A stretch of DNA of 64,000 nt, taken from Thalassotalea sp. HSM 43. GTDB lineage: Bacteria > Pseudomonadota > Gammaproteobacteria > Enterobacterales > Alteromonadaceae. A program made the position numbers and the translations under genes. Positions within the stretch are counted from its first letter, which is position 1. Each line of letters begins with the position of its first letter. The notes beneath the pieces were generated by a model. That model did no database searches and was not told the origin of the DNA. It worked only from the letters and a program-made list of their open reading frames with translations. Shown here one piece after another: positions 45,505-58,037 of the stretch. The stretch lies in the NCBI RefSeq assembly GCF_004752005.1, contig NZ_CP038493.1, positions 2,752,302-2,816,301 of the forward strand, given 5' to 3'.

Positions 45505-46653
45505 ATGCTACAAAGTCAATCGAGAATTGGGTTAATCCGCAAGCGCAGTGCCCAGCATAAGGTGTTGGTGCCAGCCAACGTCAGAGAAAACCAATACATA
45601 TTAGTCGAATTTAAGCCAAATCTAGCACTACTGGAATTGATTGCCGGCAGTCATGGCCATGGCGTATATTTTACCGATTTTTATCGTAACCTATCACATA
45701 GCTTTTTCAATCTGTGTGAACGCCATGGTTTCGAAAATGTCAGCTTTATTGGCAAAAATAAATTAGTGCGTGTTATGTATGCGCAAGAACAGCAGGTTTT
45801 GGAGACGGACCAACAAATCCTGTTTATGTACGATCCGAGCATGCATACCGGCTTGACCACCTTTTTTAATGCCGATGTATTAGCTGATAAAATCCAGCTG
45901 TTATTTTTAGCTACAGGTGATGAGTTACGGTTTAATGCCCCAGAATTTCACGCCGGTGTTACCGCCTTAATCGAAGAGTTTGCCAATTTATTGAAAGTTG
46001 ATGTGGGTAACTTTAAAGTGCGCGATCATCAGCATCTGACTTACGACGTGTTTGCTAGAAAAAAGGGTTGTGATAAGTCGGTAACGCACAGTTTCCGCCC
46101 GATCATCAAACGCTATCAGCAACAATCATTGTTATTGCCGGCTGAAAACAACGACATGACCTTTGCGGTGGTGAATTTACCTATTCATCGACAATTATTG
46201 CAATTTTGTGAGATAGATGAAGCTGCGCCGGATCCCTACAATCCACTGTATACCTTTGTCAGTGACAAATTTGTCAAAATTGCCAAGCAATATAACCTCA
46301 ACCAATTGGCGATTATCGCCAATGGCAAAATACCTATCATTCGCCGTGATAATGAAAACTATGTACTACCAAAAGGTGAGTTACTGAATCTTGGCTTTAA
46401 ACCGGTCGGCACCGAAGGGCTGTACGTGAGTCAGTGGGATAGTAAAAATCTAGTTGATAGTATACGTTTGGTATTTATCGCATCGCAAAATGATATCAAC
46501 AAATATGGTTATGGGCGTTTTGTTAACCATCTAAGTGAAGCGGTACGCCAATTGGCAAATGAATTAAACTACAGTCAAGTCAAAGACAGCATCGTATTGC
46601 GTTTTCATCAGCATTTGATGTACTCGATTCCGAGTAAAACGAATAATAGTTAA
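45505..46653 (+). CDS. Uncharacterised two-repeat protein, 382 aa
   Basis: I do not recognise this protein. It is soluble, without signal peptide or membrane helix. It consists of two diverged copies of a domain of about 160 residues: IQLLFLATGDE (130-140) matches IRLVFIASQND (320-330), and DHQHLTYDV (174-182) matches FHQHLMYSI (367-375), with a constant offset of about 190 residues. The conserved HQHL-x-Y could be structural or catalytic. AAGGAGCGAAGG precedes the ATG. It sits alone between mazG and yjbQ and ends at a good terminator. Confidence 0.85.
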   Translation: MLQSQSRIGLIRKRSAQHKVLVPANVRENQYILVEFKPNLALLELIAGSHGHGVYFTDFYRNLSHSFFNLCERHGFENVSFIGKNKLVRVMYAQEQQVLETDQQILFMYDPSMHTGLTTFFNADVLADKIQLLFLATGDELRFNAPEFHAGVTALIEEFANLLKVDVGNFKVRDHQHLTYDVFARKKGCDKSVTHSFRPIIKRYQQQSLLLPAENNDMTFAVVNLPIHRQLLQFCEIDEAAPDPYNPLYTFVSDKFVKIAKQYNLNQLAIIANGKIPIIRRDNENYVLPKGELLNLGFKPVGTEGLYVSQWDSKNLVDSIRLVFIASQNDINKYGYGRFVNHLSEAVRQLANELNYSQVKDSIVLRFHQHLMYSIPSKTNNS

Positions 46654-46674
46654 TCGCCATCAAAGGTAATTAAG

Positions 46675-46698
46675 ACAGGGCGATTTGGCCCTGTTTTT
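46675..46698 (+). terminator. Terminator after the two-repeat gene
   Basis: ACAGGGC-loop-GCCCTGT followed by TTTTGTTTTT. Confidence 0.85.
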
Positions 46699-46736
46699 GT
46701 TTTTAAATGTCTTTGTCGCTTGGTTGTTAGTGCAAG

Positions 46737-47156
46737 TTATTGACCTTGGATGGTGGCGATAAGGCGTCGGCCACCGCTTTGATTGCGATGTTCGCATAAA
46801 TAGATCCCTTGCCATGTGCCTAACGCCAATTGCCCATCGCGAATCGGTAGGGTTAACTCACAACCTATGGTCGTTGATTTGATGTGAGCAGGCATGTCGT
46901 CACTGCCTTCATAGTCGTGCTGATAATAGGGCGCATCTTCCGGCACAAAACGATTAAAGTGTTGCTCTAAATCATAGCGTACGGTTGGGTCGGCGTTTTC
47001 ATTGACGGTGATAGACGCCGACGTATGCTGCAAAAATAAATGCAATAAGCCCACATCAAGGTTATGTATTTGTGGACATTGTTGTATCACTTGATTGGTG
47101 ATCAAATGAAAACCACGACCCATGGCCGAAAGTTGAATGATATTTTGTTGCCACAT
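46737..47156 (-). CDS. yjbQ: YjbQ family protein (UPF0047)
   Basis: A 139-aa protein of the YjbQ family, for which a weak thiamine-phosphate synthase activity was reported. Signature: LHLFLQHTSASITVNENADPTVRYDLE, the long block with conserved His and Asn/Glu. The C-terminal GTWQGIYLCEHR block is also typical. It is convergent with the preceding gene. Confidence 0.93.
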   Translation of the reverse strand: MWQQNIIQLSAMGRGFHLITNQVIQQCPQIHNLDVGLLHLFLQHTSASITVNENADPTVRYDLEQHFNRFVPEDAPYYQHDYEGSDDMPAHIKSTTIGCELTLPIRDGQLALGTWQGIYLCEHRNQSGGRRLIATIQGQ

Positions 47157-49163
<2,007 letters not shown>

Positions 49164-49170
49164 CCAAACT

Positions 49171-50552
<1,382 letters not shown>

Positions 50553-50580
50553 TTTTACCCTTTGATTGAACAAGCATAAT

Positions 50581-50623
50581 GATGCCGATGACACTAGCGA
50601 TTGCTAAGGTCATCGGCATTTTT
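50581..50623 (+). terminator. Terminator of eno
   Basis: GATGCCGATGAC and GTCATCGGCAT pair around a 16-nt loop, followed by TTTTT. Confidence 0.85.
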
Positions 50624-50832
50624 GTATGTGCCTTTAGGCAATGGCAAAGCATTTATCTGCGGACTAATTCGCCGTCATTCAGATGCGCTGGCAAAAATGT
50701 GCTATACCAGAATAGTAAGCCTGAGAAATCGGTGCTTTTTAAATAATCAAATTTAGTTTATTATTCACTCGTTATATTTATTGGATATAAAGGCCTAATT
50801 CAAGTCCGTGATTTTGAATAGGATTTACTAAC

Positions 50833-51483
50833 ATGCAAGATTTGTTGTCGGACGCGCTTGAACACTCGTCACAGTTCTCAGAACTGTGCAGTGCTTTGTA
50901 TGAGCGGGAAATTCAATTACTTGCCAATCAGCCAAAAGATTTTGCGCAAAGCATTCAAGCGCGACTTAAAAGTCTACCTCACTATATCAAACAAACCGCC
51001 GGCTCGATGTTGGCCAGTGAAACGCCACTGGGACTCGATTTGCAAAATGCCAGTTGGAGTGAAAAGCAATCACATAAACTGCCATTAACAGGCCAAAGCG
51101 AGCAACAAGTTAGCCAATGGTACCTAAAGGCAGCGTTACCTTTGGGCTTAGTGGTGCCTGTTTTGGTGAATGAGGATGGCTTGCAGCGAATCGCCATCGA
51201 TTGCATTGATCGCGTCGACATCGAACAGCAGCGCATCCGATTGAACTACAGTGGTTGGTTTGAGCTCGAGCCTGTCCCTGTCAATAAAGACTCGCGTTTT
51301 ACTCTGCTTAAGCCATGTAAAAAAGCATTTGCCGCCGCTTGCAGTGGCCATCAATGGCGCGGCGTTGCAAGAACACAGCCTCATCCTTTGTCGTTACGCG
51401 AGTTATTATTGTCTTGCCAGATTAATTGGCAAAATATGCGTGCCACGGCATCTTTAAAATCAGGCTTTTTTTCACTAAAATAG
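50833..51483 (+). CDS. Uncharacterised protein, 216 aa
   Basis: Not recognised. A soluble protein with a helical N-terminal half (about 1-50) and a beta-rich C-terminal half (VNEDGLQRIAIDCIDRVDIEQQRIRLNYSGWFELE). No signal peptide or membrane helix. The upstream AATAGGATTTACTAAC gives a weak ribosome binding site. It lies between eno and ftsB, which are adjacent in many gammaproteobacteria, so it is a lineage-specific insertion or a fast-evolving local gene. Confidence 0.75.
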   Translation: MQDLLSDALEHSSQFSELCSALYEREIQLLANQPKDFAQSIQARLKSLPHYIKQTAGSMLASETPLGLDLQNASWSEKQSHKLPLTGQSEQQVSQWYLKAALPLGLVVPVLVNEDGLQRIAIDCIDRVDIEQQRIRLNYSGWFELEPVPVNKDSRFTLLKPCKKAFAAACSGHQWRGVARTQPHPLSLRELLLSCQINWQNMRATASLKSGFFSLK

Positions 51484-51606
51484 CCCATCTTCGAGCGCTA
51501 ATGCGTCAACTTCGCCATTAAATTCACATTAAACGATTTTAATGATGGACTTGTGTTAATCGCATTTTATAATGTGGTTAATACCTATAATAAATTAGTG
51601 CAAGGC

Positions 51607-51885
51607 ATGCGTATAATCACCGCCATTTTGGTTCTGTTTTTCATTTTGCTGCAATACCGTTTATGGTTTGGCAAAAACAGTGTGCCTGATTATTGGCAAC
51701 AGGTGGAACGCATTGAGGCACAACAGCAAATCAATGAGAAATTAAGTCAGCGAAATCAACTGGTTTGGGCTGATATTAAAGACCTACGTCATGGTTTAGA
51801 AGCTGTTGAAGAAAGAGCTCGCAATGAGCTAGGTATGATAAAGGATGGCGAAACCTTCATCCGCGTAATTCCGCAAGAGAAATAA
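51607..51885 (+). CDS. ftsB: Cell division protein FtsB
   Basis: A bitopic inner-membrane protein of about 92 aa, part of the FtsQLB divisome complex. One helix (about 2-18, RIITAILVLFFILLQY), then LWFGKNSVPDYW, a coiled coil and the conserved EERARNELGMIKDGETFIRV. The ATG at 51607 was chosen because the upstream extension (to 51553) does not match the family. It precedes ispD by 2 bp. Confidence 0.95.
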   Translation: MRIITAILVLFFILLQYRLWFGKNSVPDYWQQVERIEAQQQINEKLSQRNQLVWADIKDLRHGLEAVEERARNELGMIKDGETFIRVIPQEK

Positions 51886-51887
51886 TT

Positions 51888-52598
51888 TTGACTTTAACAT
51901 CTACTCCGCTTGGGTATACCGTTGTTGTGCCGGCCGCCGGTGTTGGTTCTCGTATGCAACAACCCCTTGCCAAGCAATATCTACAAATCAACGGCAGTAG
52001 CATCATAGAGCACACCTTAAATCGCTTACTAAGCTGCGATAAAATAAGCCAAGTGATTGTCGTCTTAAGTAAAGATGACCAACTGTTTAGTAAATTAGCC
52101 ATCGCAAGTCACCCGAACGTGCACACCGCCGTTGGTGGTACAGAGCGTGCCGACTCGGTGTTGGCCGGCTTGCAAGCAATGTCAGAGCAAGACTGGGTAT
52201 TAGTGCATGATGCCGCAAGACCTTGTGTCAGCCATGACGATATTGAACGCCTCATTGAATTTTGCGAACAAAGCCAAGAAGGCGCCATTTTGGCAACACC
52301 GGTGCGTGATACCATGAAACGTGCCAATAGCAGCGGTCAAATCGCCTATACCGAAGAGCGTGAAAATATGTGGCACGCATTAACTCCACAAATGTTCCCT
52401 CATCGTCTGCTTATTGACGCATTGGCCAATGGCTTGGCAGAGAATGCAGCAATAACCGATGAAGCGTCTGCGCTAGAGTATGCCGGTCAATCGGCCCACT
52501 TAGTCTCAGGGCGCGAAGATAATATTAAAATAACTCGGCCAGCGGATTTACCCTTGGCGGCGTTTATTCTTAGCCAACAGGAGTCATCATGCGAATAG
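51888..52598 (+). CDS. ispD: 2-C-methyl-D-erythritol 4-phosphate cytidylyltransferase
   Basis: A 236-aa enzyme of the MEP isoprenoid pathway that makes CDP-methylerythritol. Signatures: [11 protein letters not shown] at the CTP site, KQYLQI, and [12 protein letters not shown]. The start is TTG, the only start codon in place before the conserved core. It overlaps ispF by 10 bp. Confidence 0.96.
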   Translation: MTLTSTPLGYTVVVPAAGVGSRMQQPLAKQYLQINGSSIIEHTLNRLLSCDKISQVIVVLSKDDQLFSKLAIASHPNVHTAVGGTERADSVLAGLQAMSEQDWVLVHDAARPCVSHDDIERLIEFCEQSQEGAILATPVRDTMKRANSSGQIAYTEERENMWHALTPQMFPHRLLIDALANGLAENAAITDEASALEYAGQSAHLVSGREDNIKITRPADLPLAAFILSQQESSCE

Positions 52599-53062
52599 GT
52601 CATGGTTATGACGTTCATAAATTTGGTGGACAAGGCCCGGTTACTCTCGCGGGTGTGCAAATAGATTACAGTGCAGGCTTTGTTGCTCACTCCGATGGTG
52701 ATGTCGCGATTCATGCTTTGTGCGACGCCATATTAGGTGCCTTGGCGTTAGGCGATATTGGTAATCACTTTCCTGATACCGACAGCGATTATGAAAACAT
52801 CGACTCGCGTATTTTATTGCGCCATGTGGTGTCGTTAATGACAAGCAAGCATTATCAAGTTGGCAATGTTGATATAACTATCGTTGCCCAAGCGCCTAAA
52901 ATAGCGCCGCATTTGCTCGCGATGCGCGAAATTCTCGCCAGCGATTTACAAACCGACATTGATAATGTCAACGTCAAAGCTACAACAACCGAAAAGCTTG
53001 GTTTTGTTGGTCGCAAAGAAGGGGTTGCCGTTCATGCGGTAGCACTATTAAAAGATGCATAA
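52589..53062 (+). CDS. ispF: 2-C-methyl-D-erythritol 2,4-cyclodiphosphate synthase
   Basis: A 157-aa zinc enzyme following ispD in the MEP pathway. Signatures: [11 protein letters not shown] with metal ligands D and [19 protein letters not shown], and [13 protein letters not shown]. It overlaps both ispD (10 bp) and truD (8 bp), indicating translational coupling. Confidence 0.97.
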   Translation: MRIGHGYDVHKFGGQGPVTLAGVQIDYSAGFVAHSDGDVAIHALCDAILGALALGDIGNHFPDTDSDYENIDSRILLRHVVSLMTSKHYQVGNVDITIVAQAPKIAPHLLAMREILASDLQTDIDNVNVKATTTEKLGFVGRKEGVAVHAVALLKDA

Positions 53063-54113
53063 CCTCGATGAACTTGCTTATGTCTATGGCAAGCCGCTAA
53101 GCACTGGCGACTTACGCAGTCGCCCTGAAGACTTTAAAGTAACTGAGCTATTACCCTTTTCGGCCAGTGGTGAAGGTGAGCACTTACTGGTTAATCTTCG
53201 CAAGACCGGTGCCAATACGGTGTATGTAGCCAAGCAATTAGCCAAGTACTTTAAAGTGAAACCACACATGGTTACCTACGCCGGTCTGAAAGATCGAAAT
53301 GCCGTTACCGAGCAATTTTTTGGCGTTCATGTACCAGGTAAAAAACAATACGATTTAAGTGACTTTGATTGTGACGGTGTCGAAGTTTTATCGTGGCAGC
53401 GACATAATAAGAAGCTTAAAACCGGCGCCTTACTGGGCAATCGTTTTGAAATCACCTTACGCAATGTCACCGACATCGAGGCATTACAACAAAGATGGCA
53501 AAAGATCACCGCAACCGGTGTTGCCAACTATTTTGGCGAGCAACGATTTGGTATTGATGGCAATAACCTAAATGGCGCCAAGCAACTGTTTGCCGGTAAA
53601 CGCATTCATGACAGAAACAAACGTGGCTTTTATTTATCAGCGGCGCGTTCTCATGTGTTCAACCAAATGCTCGATGCGCGTATTAAAAACGGCCATTTTA
53701 GCAACCCCGTTGATGGTGATGTGTTTATGCTAAGTGGCAGTCGCAGTGTGTTTCACTGCGATAAGATAGATGATCAGATTATCCAGCGCCTAGCTGAGCA
53801 AGATATTGCCGCGACCTTACCATTGTGGGGCGAAGGCGAGCTAATGAGCAGTGATCAAGCCAAACAGTTTGAATTGGCCATTGCTGAACAACTAAGCGAT
53901 TACTGCGACGGCCTTGAGAAGTTTGCCTTAAAACAAGAGCGTCGAGCGATAAGTCTATATGTACAAGCGGCAAAAATGACGGTTGATGGTGACAATGCCA
54001 CGGTAAGCTTTGTCTTACCGTCAGGCTGTTTCGCGACAACTGTGTTAAGAGAATTACTCGATTATACCGACATCAGCGTAAAAGAGCGTGAAAATGAACA
54101 TTCTGATAAGTAA
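53055..54113 (+). CDS. truD: tRNA pseudouridine(13) synthase
   Basis: A 352-aa enzyme modifying U13 in tRNA-Glu. The catalytic aspartate is in [13 protein letters not shown], and NYFGEQRFG is a family block. It overlaps ispF and surE. Confidence 0.96.
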   Translation: MHNLDELAYVYGKPLSTGDLRSRPEDFKVTELLPFSASGEGEHLLVNLRKTGANTVYVAKQLAKYFKVKPHMVTYAGLKDRNAVTEQFFGVHVPGKKQYDLSDFDCDGVEVLSWQRHNKKLKTGALLGNRFEITLRNVTDIEALQQRWQKITATGVANYFGEQRFGIDGNNLNGAKQLFAGKRIHDRNKRGFYLSAARSHVFNQMLDARIKNGHFSNPVDGDVFMLSGSRSVFHCDKIDDQIIQRLAEQDIAATLPLWGEGELMSSDQAKQFELAIAEQLSDYCDGLEKFALKQERRAISLYVQAAKMTVDGDNATVSFVLPSGCFATTVLRELLDYTDISVKERENEHSDK

Positions 54114-54846
54114 CGATGATGGCGTTAGCGCCAAAGGCATTAAAGTTTTACATCAGCATTTAAGTCAGTTTGCCAATACCAAGGTCGTGGCACCAGATCG
54201 CAACTGTAGCGGTGCCAGTAACTCACTTACTTTGTTAAATCCGCTGCGTACAGAGACCCTTGATAATGGTTTTATAAGCGTAAACGGTACGCCAACGGAT
54301 TGCGTGCATCTGGGGATTAGTCAGTTGTATGAGCAAGAGCCAGACTTGGTTGTTGCCGGTATCAATCACGGTGCCAACCTTGGTGATGACGTGTTGTATT
54401 CAGGCACAGTGGCTGCGGCAACCGAAGGCCGTCATATGGGCTTACCGGCCATTGCGGTATCGTTGGTAGGTAAAGAGTACAAACATTTTGATACCGCAGC
54501 CGTCGTGGTGAGTCGGTTTATTGCTCGATTAAAGCAACACCCACTGAAAAGTGATCAAATCATCAATATAAATGTCCCTGATATACCTCTTGAGCAGTTA
54601 AAAGGTATCAGCGTGACGCGTTTGGGTCATCGCCATAAAGCCGAAACGATGAAACGTAGCCAAGATCCATGGCAACGTGATATTTACTGGTATGGCACGC
54701 TAGGATCAGAGCTAGATGCTGGACCAGGAACAGATTTTTATGCGGTTGCCAATAACTATGCATCTGTGACACCATTAACCGTTGATATGACAGCCTATAA
54801 CAGCATGAGCGAAATAAAAGACTGGATAAGTGAATTAGACATATGA
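54094..54846 (+). CDS. surE: 5'/3'-nucleotidase SurE
   Basis: A 250-aa metal-dependent nucleotidase active in stationary-phase survival. The metal site is ILISNDDGV, and [23 protein letters not shown] and [21 protein letters not shown] are family blocks. The ATG at 54094 was preferred over a GTG two codons upstream. It overlaps truD by 20 bp and pcm by 4 bp. Confidence 0.96.
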   Translation: MNILISNDDGVSAKGIKVLHQHLSQFANTKVVAPDRNCSGASNSLTLLNPLRTETLDNGFISVNGTPTDCVHLGISQLYEQEPDLVVAGINHGANLGDDVLYSGTVAAATEGRHMGLPAIAVSLVGKEYKHFDTAAVVVSRFIARLKQHPLKSDQIININVPDIPLEQLKGISVTRLGHRHKAETMKRSQDPWQRDIYWYGTLGSELDAGPGTDFYAVANNYASVTPLTVDMTAYNSMSEIKDWISELDI

Positions 54847-55499
54847 ATGCAACTCGAAGTATAAGTGGCAAATCATTGCGCAGTGGCGAATTATTAGCAC
54901 GGCAATTACACGGCCAGGGCATAAGCAATGAGCGAGTCTTACACGCCATCGCCAGTAGCCCTCGTCATATTTTCGTTCCGGAAATTTTAGCTCATAAGGC
55001 TTATGACAACACCGCATTGCCAATCGGGCAAGGGCAAACCATTTCACAACCTTACATTGTCGCTAAGATGACGGAACTATTATTGGCAGGCAATGACGCT
55101 GAAAATGTTTTAGAAATAGGTACTGGTTCGGGCTATCAGACATCCATTTTGGCGCAACTTTTTGGTAAAGTGTATTCGGTTGAGCGCATCAAGTCGTTGC
55201 AATTTCAGGCCAAACGTCGTTTGCAAAGCATTGATCAACATAATGTACAAATGAAGCATGGCGATGGCTGGAAAGGCTGGGCGAGCAAAGCTCCGTTTAA
55301 GGCAATTATCGTAACCGCAGCCGCCACTGAAGTACCGCAAAAATTACTTGAGCAACTGGCCGATGGTGGCAAGTTGATCATTCCAGTGGGCCAAGATGCG
55401 CAAGTACTTAAACTTATCCAGCGCCAAGGTGATACGTTTAATGTTAGCCAAATTGAAGCTGTGCGTTTTGTGCCTTTGGTACCTGGAGAATTGCTGTGA
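54843..55499 (+). CDS. pcm: Protein-L-isoaspartate O-methyltransferase
   Basis: A 218-aa SAM-dependent repair enzyme that methylates isoaspartyl residues in aged proteins. Signatures: [37 protein letters not shown] (SAM site) and VPVGQ-like IIPVGQDAQ. It lies in the classic surE-pcm-nlpD-rpoS run. Confidence 0.96.
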   Translation: MNATRSISGKSLRSGELLARQLHGQGISNERVLHAIASSPRHIFVPEILAHKAYDNTALPIGQGQTISQPYIVAKMTELLLAGNDAENVLEIGTGSGYQTSILAQLFGKVYSVERIKSLQFQAKRRLQSIDQHNVQMKHGDGWKGWASKAPFKAIIVTAAATEVPQKLLEQLADGGKLIIPVGQDAQVLKLIQRQGDTFNVSQIEAVRFVPLVPGELL

Positions 55500-56074
55500 A
55501 GATATTCTCGCCTTTGTATCAATGGACGATGCGATGGGCTACCCATACTGCCGCTCCTAAAGTGTTGGCGGTATTGTCGTTTGCTGAGTCGGTATTTTTC
55601 CCAATACCACCGGATGTATTACTGGCGCCTATGGTGTTATCGAAACCTGAAAATGCTTGGCGTTTAGCAATGATCACCACCTTAGCGTCTGTGGTTGGTG
55701 GCGTACTCGGATACTTGCTTGGTTTTTGGCTATTTGAACCGGTAATTAAACCATTATTGATAGAGTTTAATTACATGGATAAATTCCAACACGCCATGGA
55801 TTGGTTCGCCGACTATGGGGTCTGGGTGGTGTTCTTAGCGGGCTTTTCACCAATACCTTATAAGGTATTCACGTTAAGTGCTGGCTTTTTACAAATGATG
55901 TTTTTACCGTTTCTTTTGGCATCGGCAATAGGTCGAGGAATGCGCTTTTATTTGGTCGCAGGATTGATTAAAGCAGGCGGTGAAAAAATGGAAGCGAAAC
56001 TCAGAAACAGCGTCGATATTATCGGTTGGGCTGTGGTCTTTGCAGCAATAGCGTTATATTTTATACTGAGATAA
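55496..56074 (+). CDS. yqaA: YqaA family membrane protein (DedA/VTT superfamily)
   Basis: A 192-aa inner-membrane protein with several helices and the SNARE-associated/VTT domain, including [18 protein letters not shown] and [10 protein letters not shown]. DedA-type proteins take part in lipid carrier transport and membrane homeostasis; this member's role is unknown. The GTG start overlaps pcm by 4 bp. Confidence 0.9.
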   Translation: MKIFSPLYQWTMRWATHTAAPKVLAVLSFAESVFFPIPPDVLLAPMVLSKPENAWRLAMITTLASVVGGVLGYLLGFWLFEPVIKPLLIEFNYMDKFQHAMDWFADYGVWVVFLAGFSPIPYKVFTLSAGFLQMMFLPFLLASAIGRGMRFYLVAGLIKAGGEKMEAKLRNSVDIIGWAVVFAAIALYFILR

Positions 56075-56120
56075 TAACCAATAAAAACTGTTAACTAACT
56101 GAATAACAATAAATATTTTT

Positions 56121-56951
56121 ATGAATTGGCGGGAACGAAAAAACAACTCTTACACTTTTGCAGTGATGATCACCGTGATCATGGCGTTATCGGCGTGCGC
56201 GGAAAGAACACGCCCAGCACCGGTCGTAAACCTAGAAACAAACAGCAGTTCACGCCAGGCTCAATCTCCGATCCAAGATAAGACATACAAGGTTAAAAAA
56301 GGCGAAACCTTATATTCTATCGCCTTTCGCGCGGGGACCGATGTGCGCACTTTGGCACAATATAATAACCTTAAGCCGCCATATCAAATCTATCCAAATC
56401 AAACTTTACATTTGACAGCGCAAGCCAGTAAAAATAACGGCTCAACAAACGCCAGTAAACCAATCGTTAAAACTGTGCAAAAAAACAGCAAAAAAACTGT
56501 TGCAAATGATAAAGCCGAGGAGTATGGTGAAGTTAAGGGTGGGAAATTCACTGCGGTGAAAGTACCATCATTAAAACAAAAAGTGAATCGTTGGATATGG
56601 CCTGTTAAAGGGCCGGTAATTTCAAACTTTTCAAGTGCCGAAAAAGGAAATCAAGGCATCGATATAGCAGGTAAGAAGGGGCAACCCGTCAAAGCTGCAG
56701 CCGATGGTTTGATAGTCTATTCCGGCAGTGCGTTACGCGGTTATGGCAACCTGATAATCATCAAACATAATGATGACTATCTCAGTGCTTACGCTCACAA
56801 TGATGAGTTACTGGTAAAAGAACAAGAAACAGTAAAAGCAGGAAGTGTGATCGCGAGAATGGGCAATACTGGTACAGATCGTACTATGTTGCACTTCGAA
56901 ATTAGATTTAGGGGCAAATCGGTAAATCCAATGCGTTATTTACCGAAATAA
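56121..56951 (+). CDS. nlpD: Murein hydrolase activator NlpD
   Basis: A 276-aa lipoprotein with lipobox ALSAC, a LysM domain (about 55-100, YKVKKGETLYSIAFRAGTDVRTLAQYNNL) and a C-terminal LytM/M23 domain. The metal ligands are lost (NQGIDIAG replaces HxGxD), as in E. coli NlpD, which activates AmiC rather than cutting murein itself. A promoter for rpoS is expected inside or just after this gene. Confidence 0.95.
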   Translation: MNWRERKNNSYTFAVMITVIMALSACAERTRPAPVVNLETNSSSRQAQSPIQDKTYKVKKGETLYSIAFRAGTDVRTLAQYNNLKPPYQIYPNQTLHLTAQASKNNGSTNASKPIVKTVQKNSKKTVANDKAEEYGEVKGGKFTAVKVPSLKQKVNRWIWPVKGPVISNFSSAEKGNQGIDIAGKKGQPVKAAADGLIVYSGSALRGYGNLIIIKHNDDYLSAYAHNDELLVKEQETVKAGSVIARMGNTGTDRTMLHFEIRFRGKSVNPMRYLPK

Positions 56952-57020
56952 TCGTTAATAAGTTAATAAAAAAAAGAGGCACGAGTGAACGTTTAATAAT
57001 AATTCCGCGGATATTGGGAG

Positions 57021-57950
57021 ATGTCGATGGATAATGCAAAAAGTACTACAGGCGCTGCAGTTGCAGAAGCAACTAAGACTACTGAAAAGAAAATCAGCAG
57101 CGAAGACACTGCATCAAATTTAGATGCAACTCAGATGTATTTGAGCGAGATAGGTTTTTCTCCGCTACTAAGTGCAGAAGAAGAGGTTTTCTTCTCCAGA
57201 AAGGCACTTAAAGGCTGTGAAGCATCCCGAGCTCGAATGATTGAAAGTAATCTCCGACTAGTCGTCAAAATTGCACGACGATATAACAATCGCGGTTTAC
57301 CATTATTAGACTTAATCGAAGAAGGAAACTTGGGCCTTATTCGCGCAGTCGAAAAATTCGACCCAGAGCGCGGCTTCCGTTTCTCTACCTACGCAACCTG
57401 GTGGATCCGTCAAACCATTGAACGGGCCATTATGAATCAAACCCGAACCATTCGCTTACCTATCCATGTGGTTAAAGAGCTAAACGTATATTTACGTGCT
57501 GCCCGCGAATTGGTGCAACAGTTAGATCATGAGCCAACCGCCGAAGAAATTGCCAGTAAATTAGAAGTGCCTGTTGCTGATGTCAGCAAGATGCTTAAGC
57601 TAAATGAGCGTATTACGTCAGTTGATACTCCGTTTGGTGGCGAATCAGACAAAGCATTGTTAGATGTTATTGCCGACGAGAAGAGCCAAGGCCCTGAATC
57701 TGATTTACAAGACTCAGATATTCGTCAAAATATTGTACATTGGTTGAATGAACTAAATTCTAAGCAACGTGAAGTATTAGCTCGTCGTTTCGGTTTACTT
57801 GGCTATGAGCCGGCAACATTAGAAGATGTTGGTCATGAGATTGGCCTAACCCGTGAACGCGTTCGTCAAATTCAGGTAGAAGCATTAAAACGCTTACGTG
57901 ATATCTTATCTGCGCAAAACTTGTCTATCGAGTCATTGTTTCAGCAGTAA
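57021..57950 (+). CDS. rpoS: RNA polymerase sigma factor RpoS
   Basis: A 309-aa stationary-phase and general stress sigma factor. Regions 1.2 ([21 protein letters not shown]), 2 ([34 protein letters not shown]), 3 and 4 ([27 protein letters not shown]) are intact. Length is somewhat shorter than E. coli RpoS. GGGAG lies just before the ATG. Confidence 0.97.
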   Translation: MSMDNAKSTTGAAVAEATKTTEKKISSEDTASNLDATQMYLSEIGFSPLLSAEEEVFFSRKALKGCEASRARMIESNLRLVVKIARRYNNRGLPLLDLIEEGNLGLIRAVEKFDPERGFRFSTYATWWIRQTIERAIMNQTRTIRLPIHVVKELNVYLRAARELVQQLDHEPTAEEIASKLEVPVADVSKMLKLNERITSVDTPFGGESDKALLDVIADEKSQGPESDLQDSDIRQNIVHWLNELNSKQREVLARRFGLLGYEPATLEDVGHEIGLTRERVRQIQVEALKRLRDILSAQNLSIESLFQQ

Positions 57951-57978
57951 GCTCAAGCACACTAGATTGAACAAAAAA

Positions 57979-58010
57979 GAGCCGCCAGTTTATTGAACTG
58001 GCGGCTCTTT
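57979..58010. terminator. Terminator between rpoS and mutS
   Basis: GAGCCGCCAGTT-TATTG-AACTGGCGGCTC followed by TTTCTTTT, with an A tract before it, so usable by both convergent genes. Confidence 0.92.
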
Positions 58011-58037
58011 CTTTTGCAGCTTATCGTAGCTATTTCG

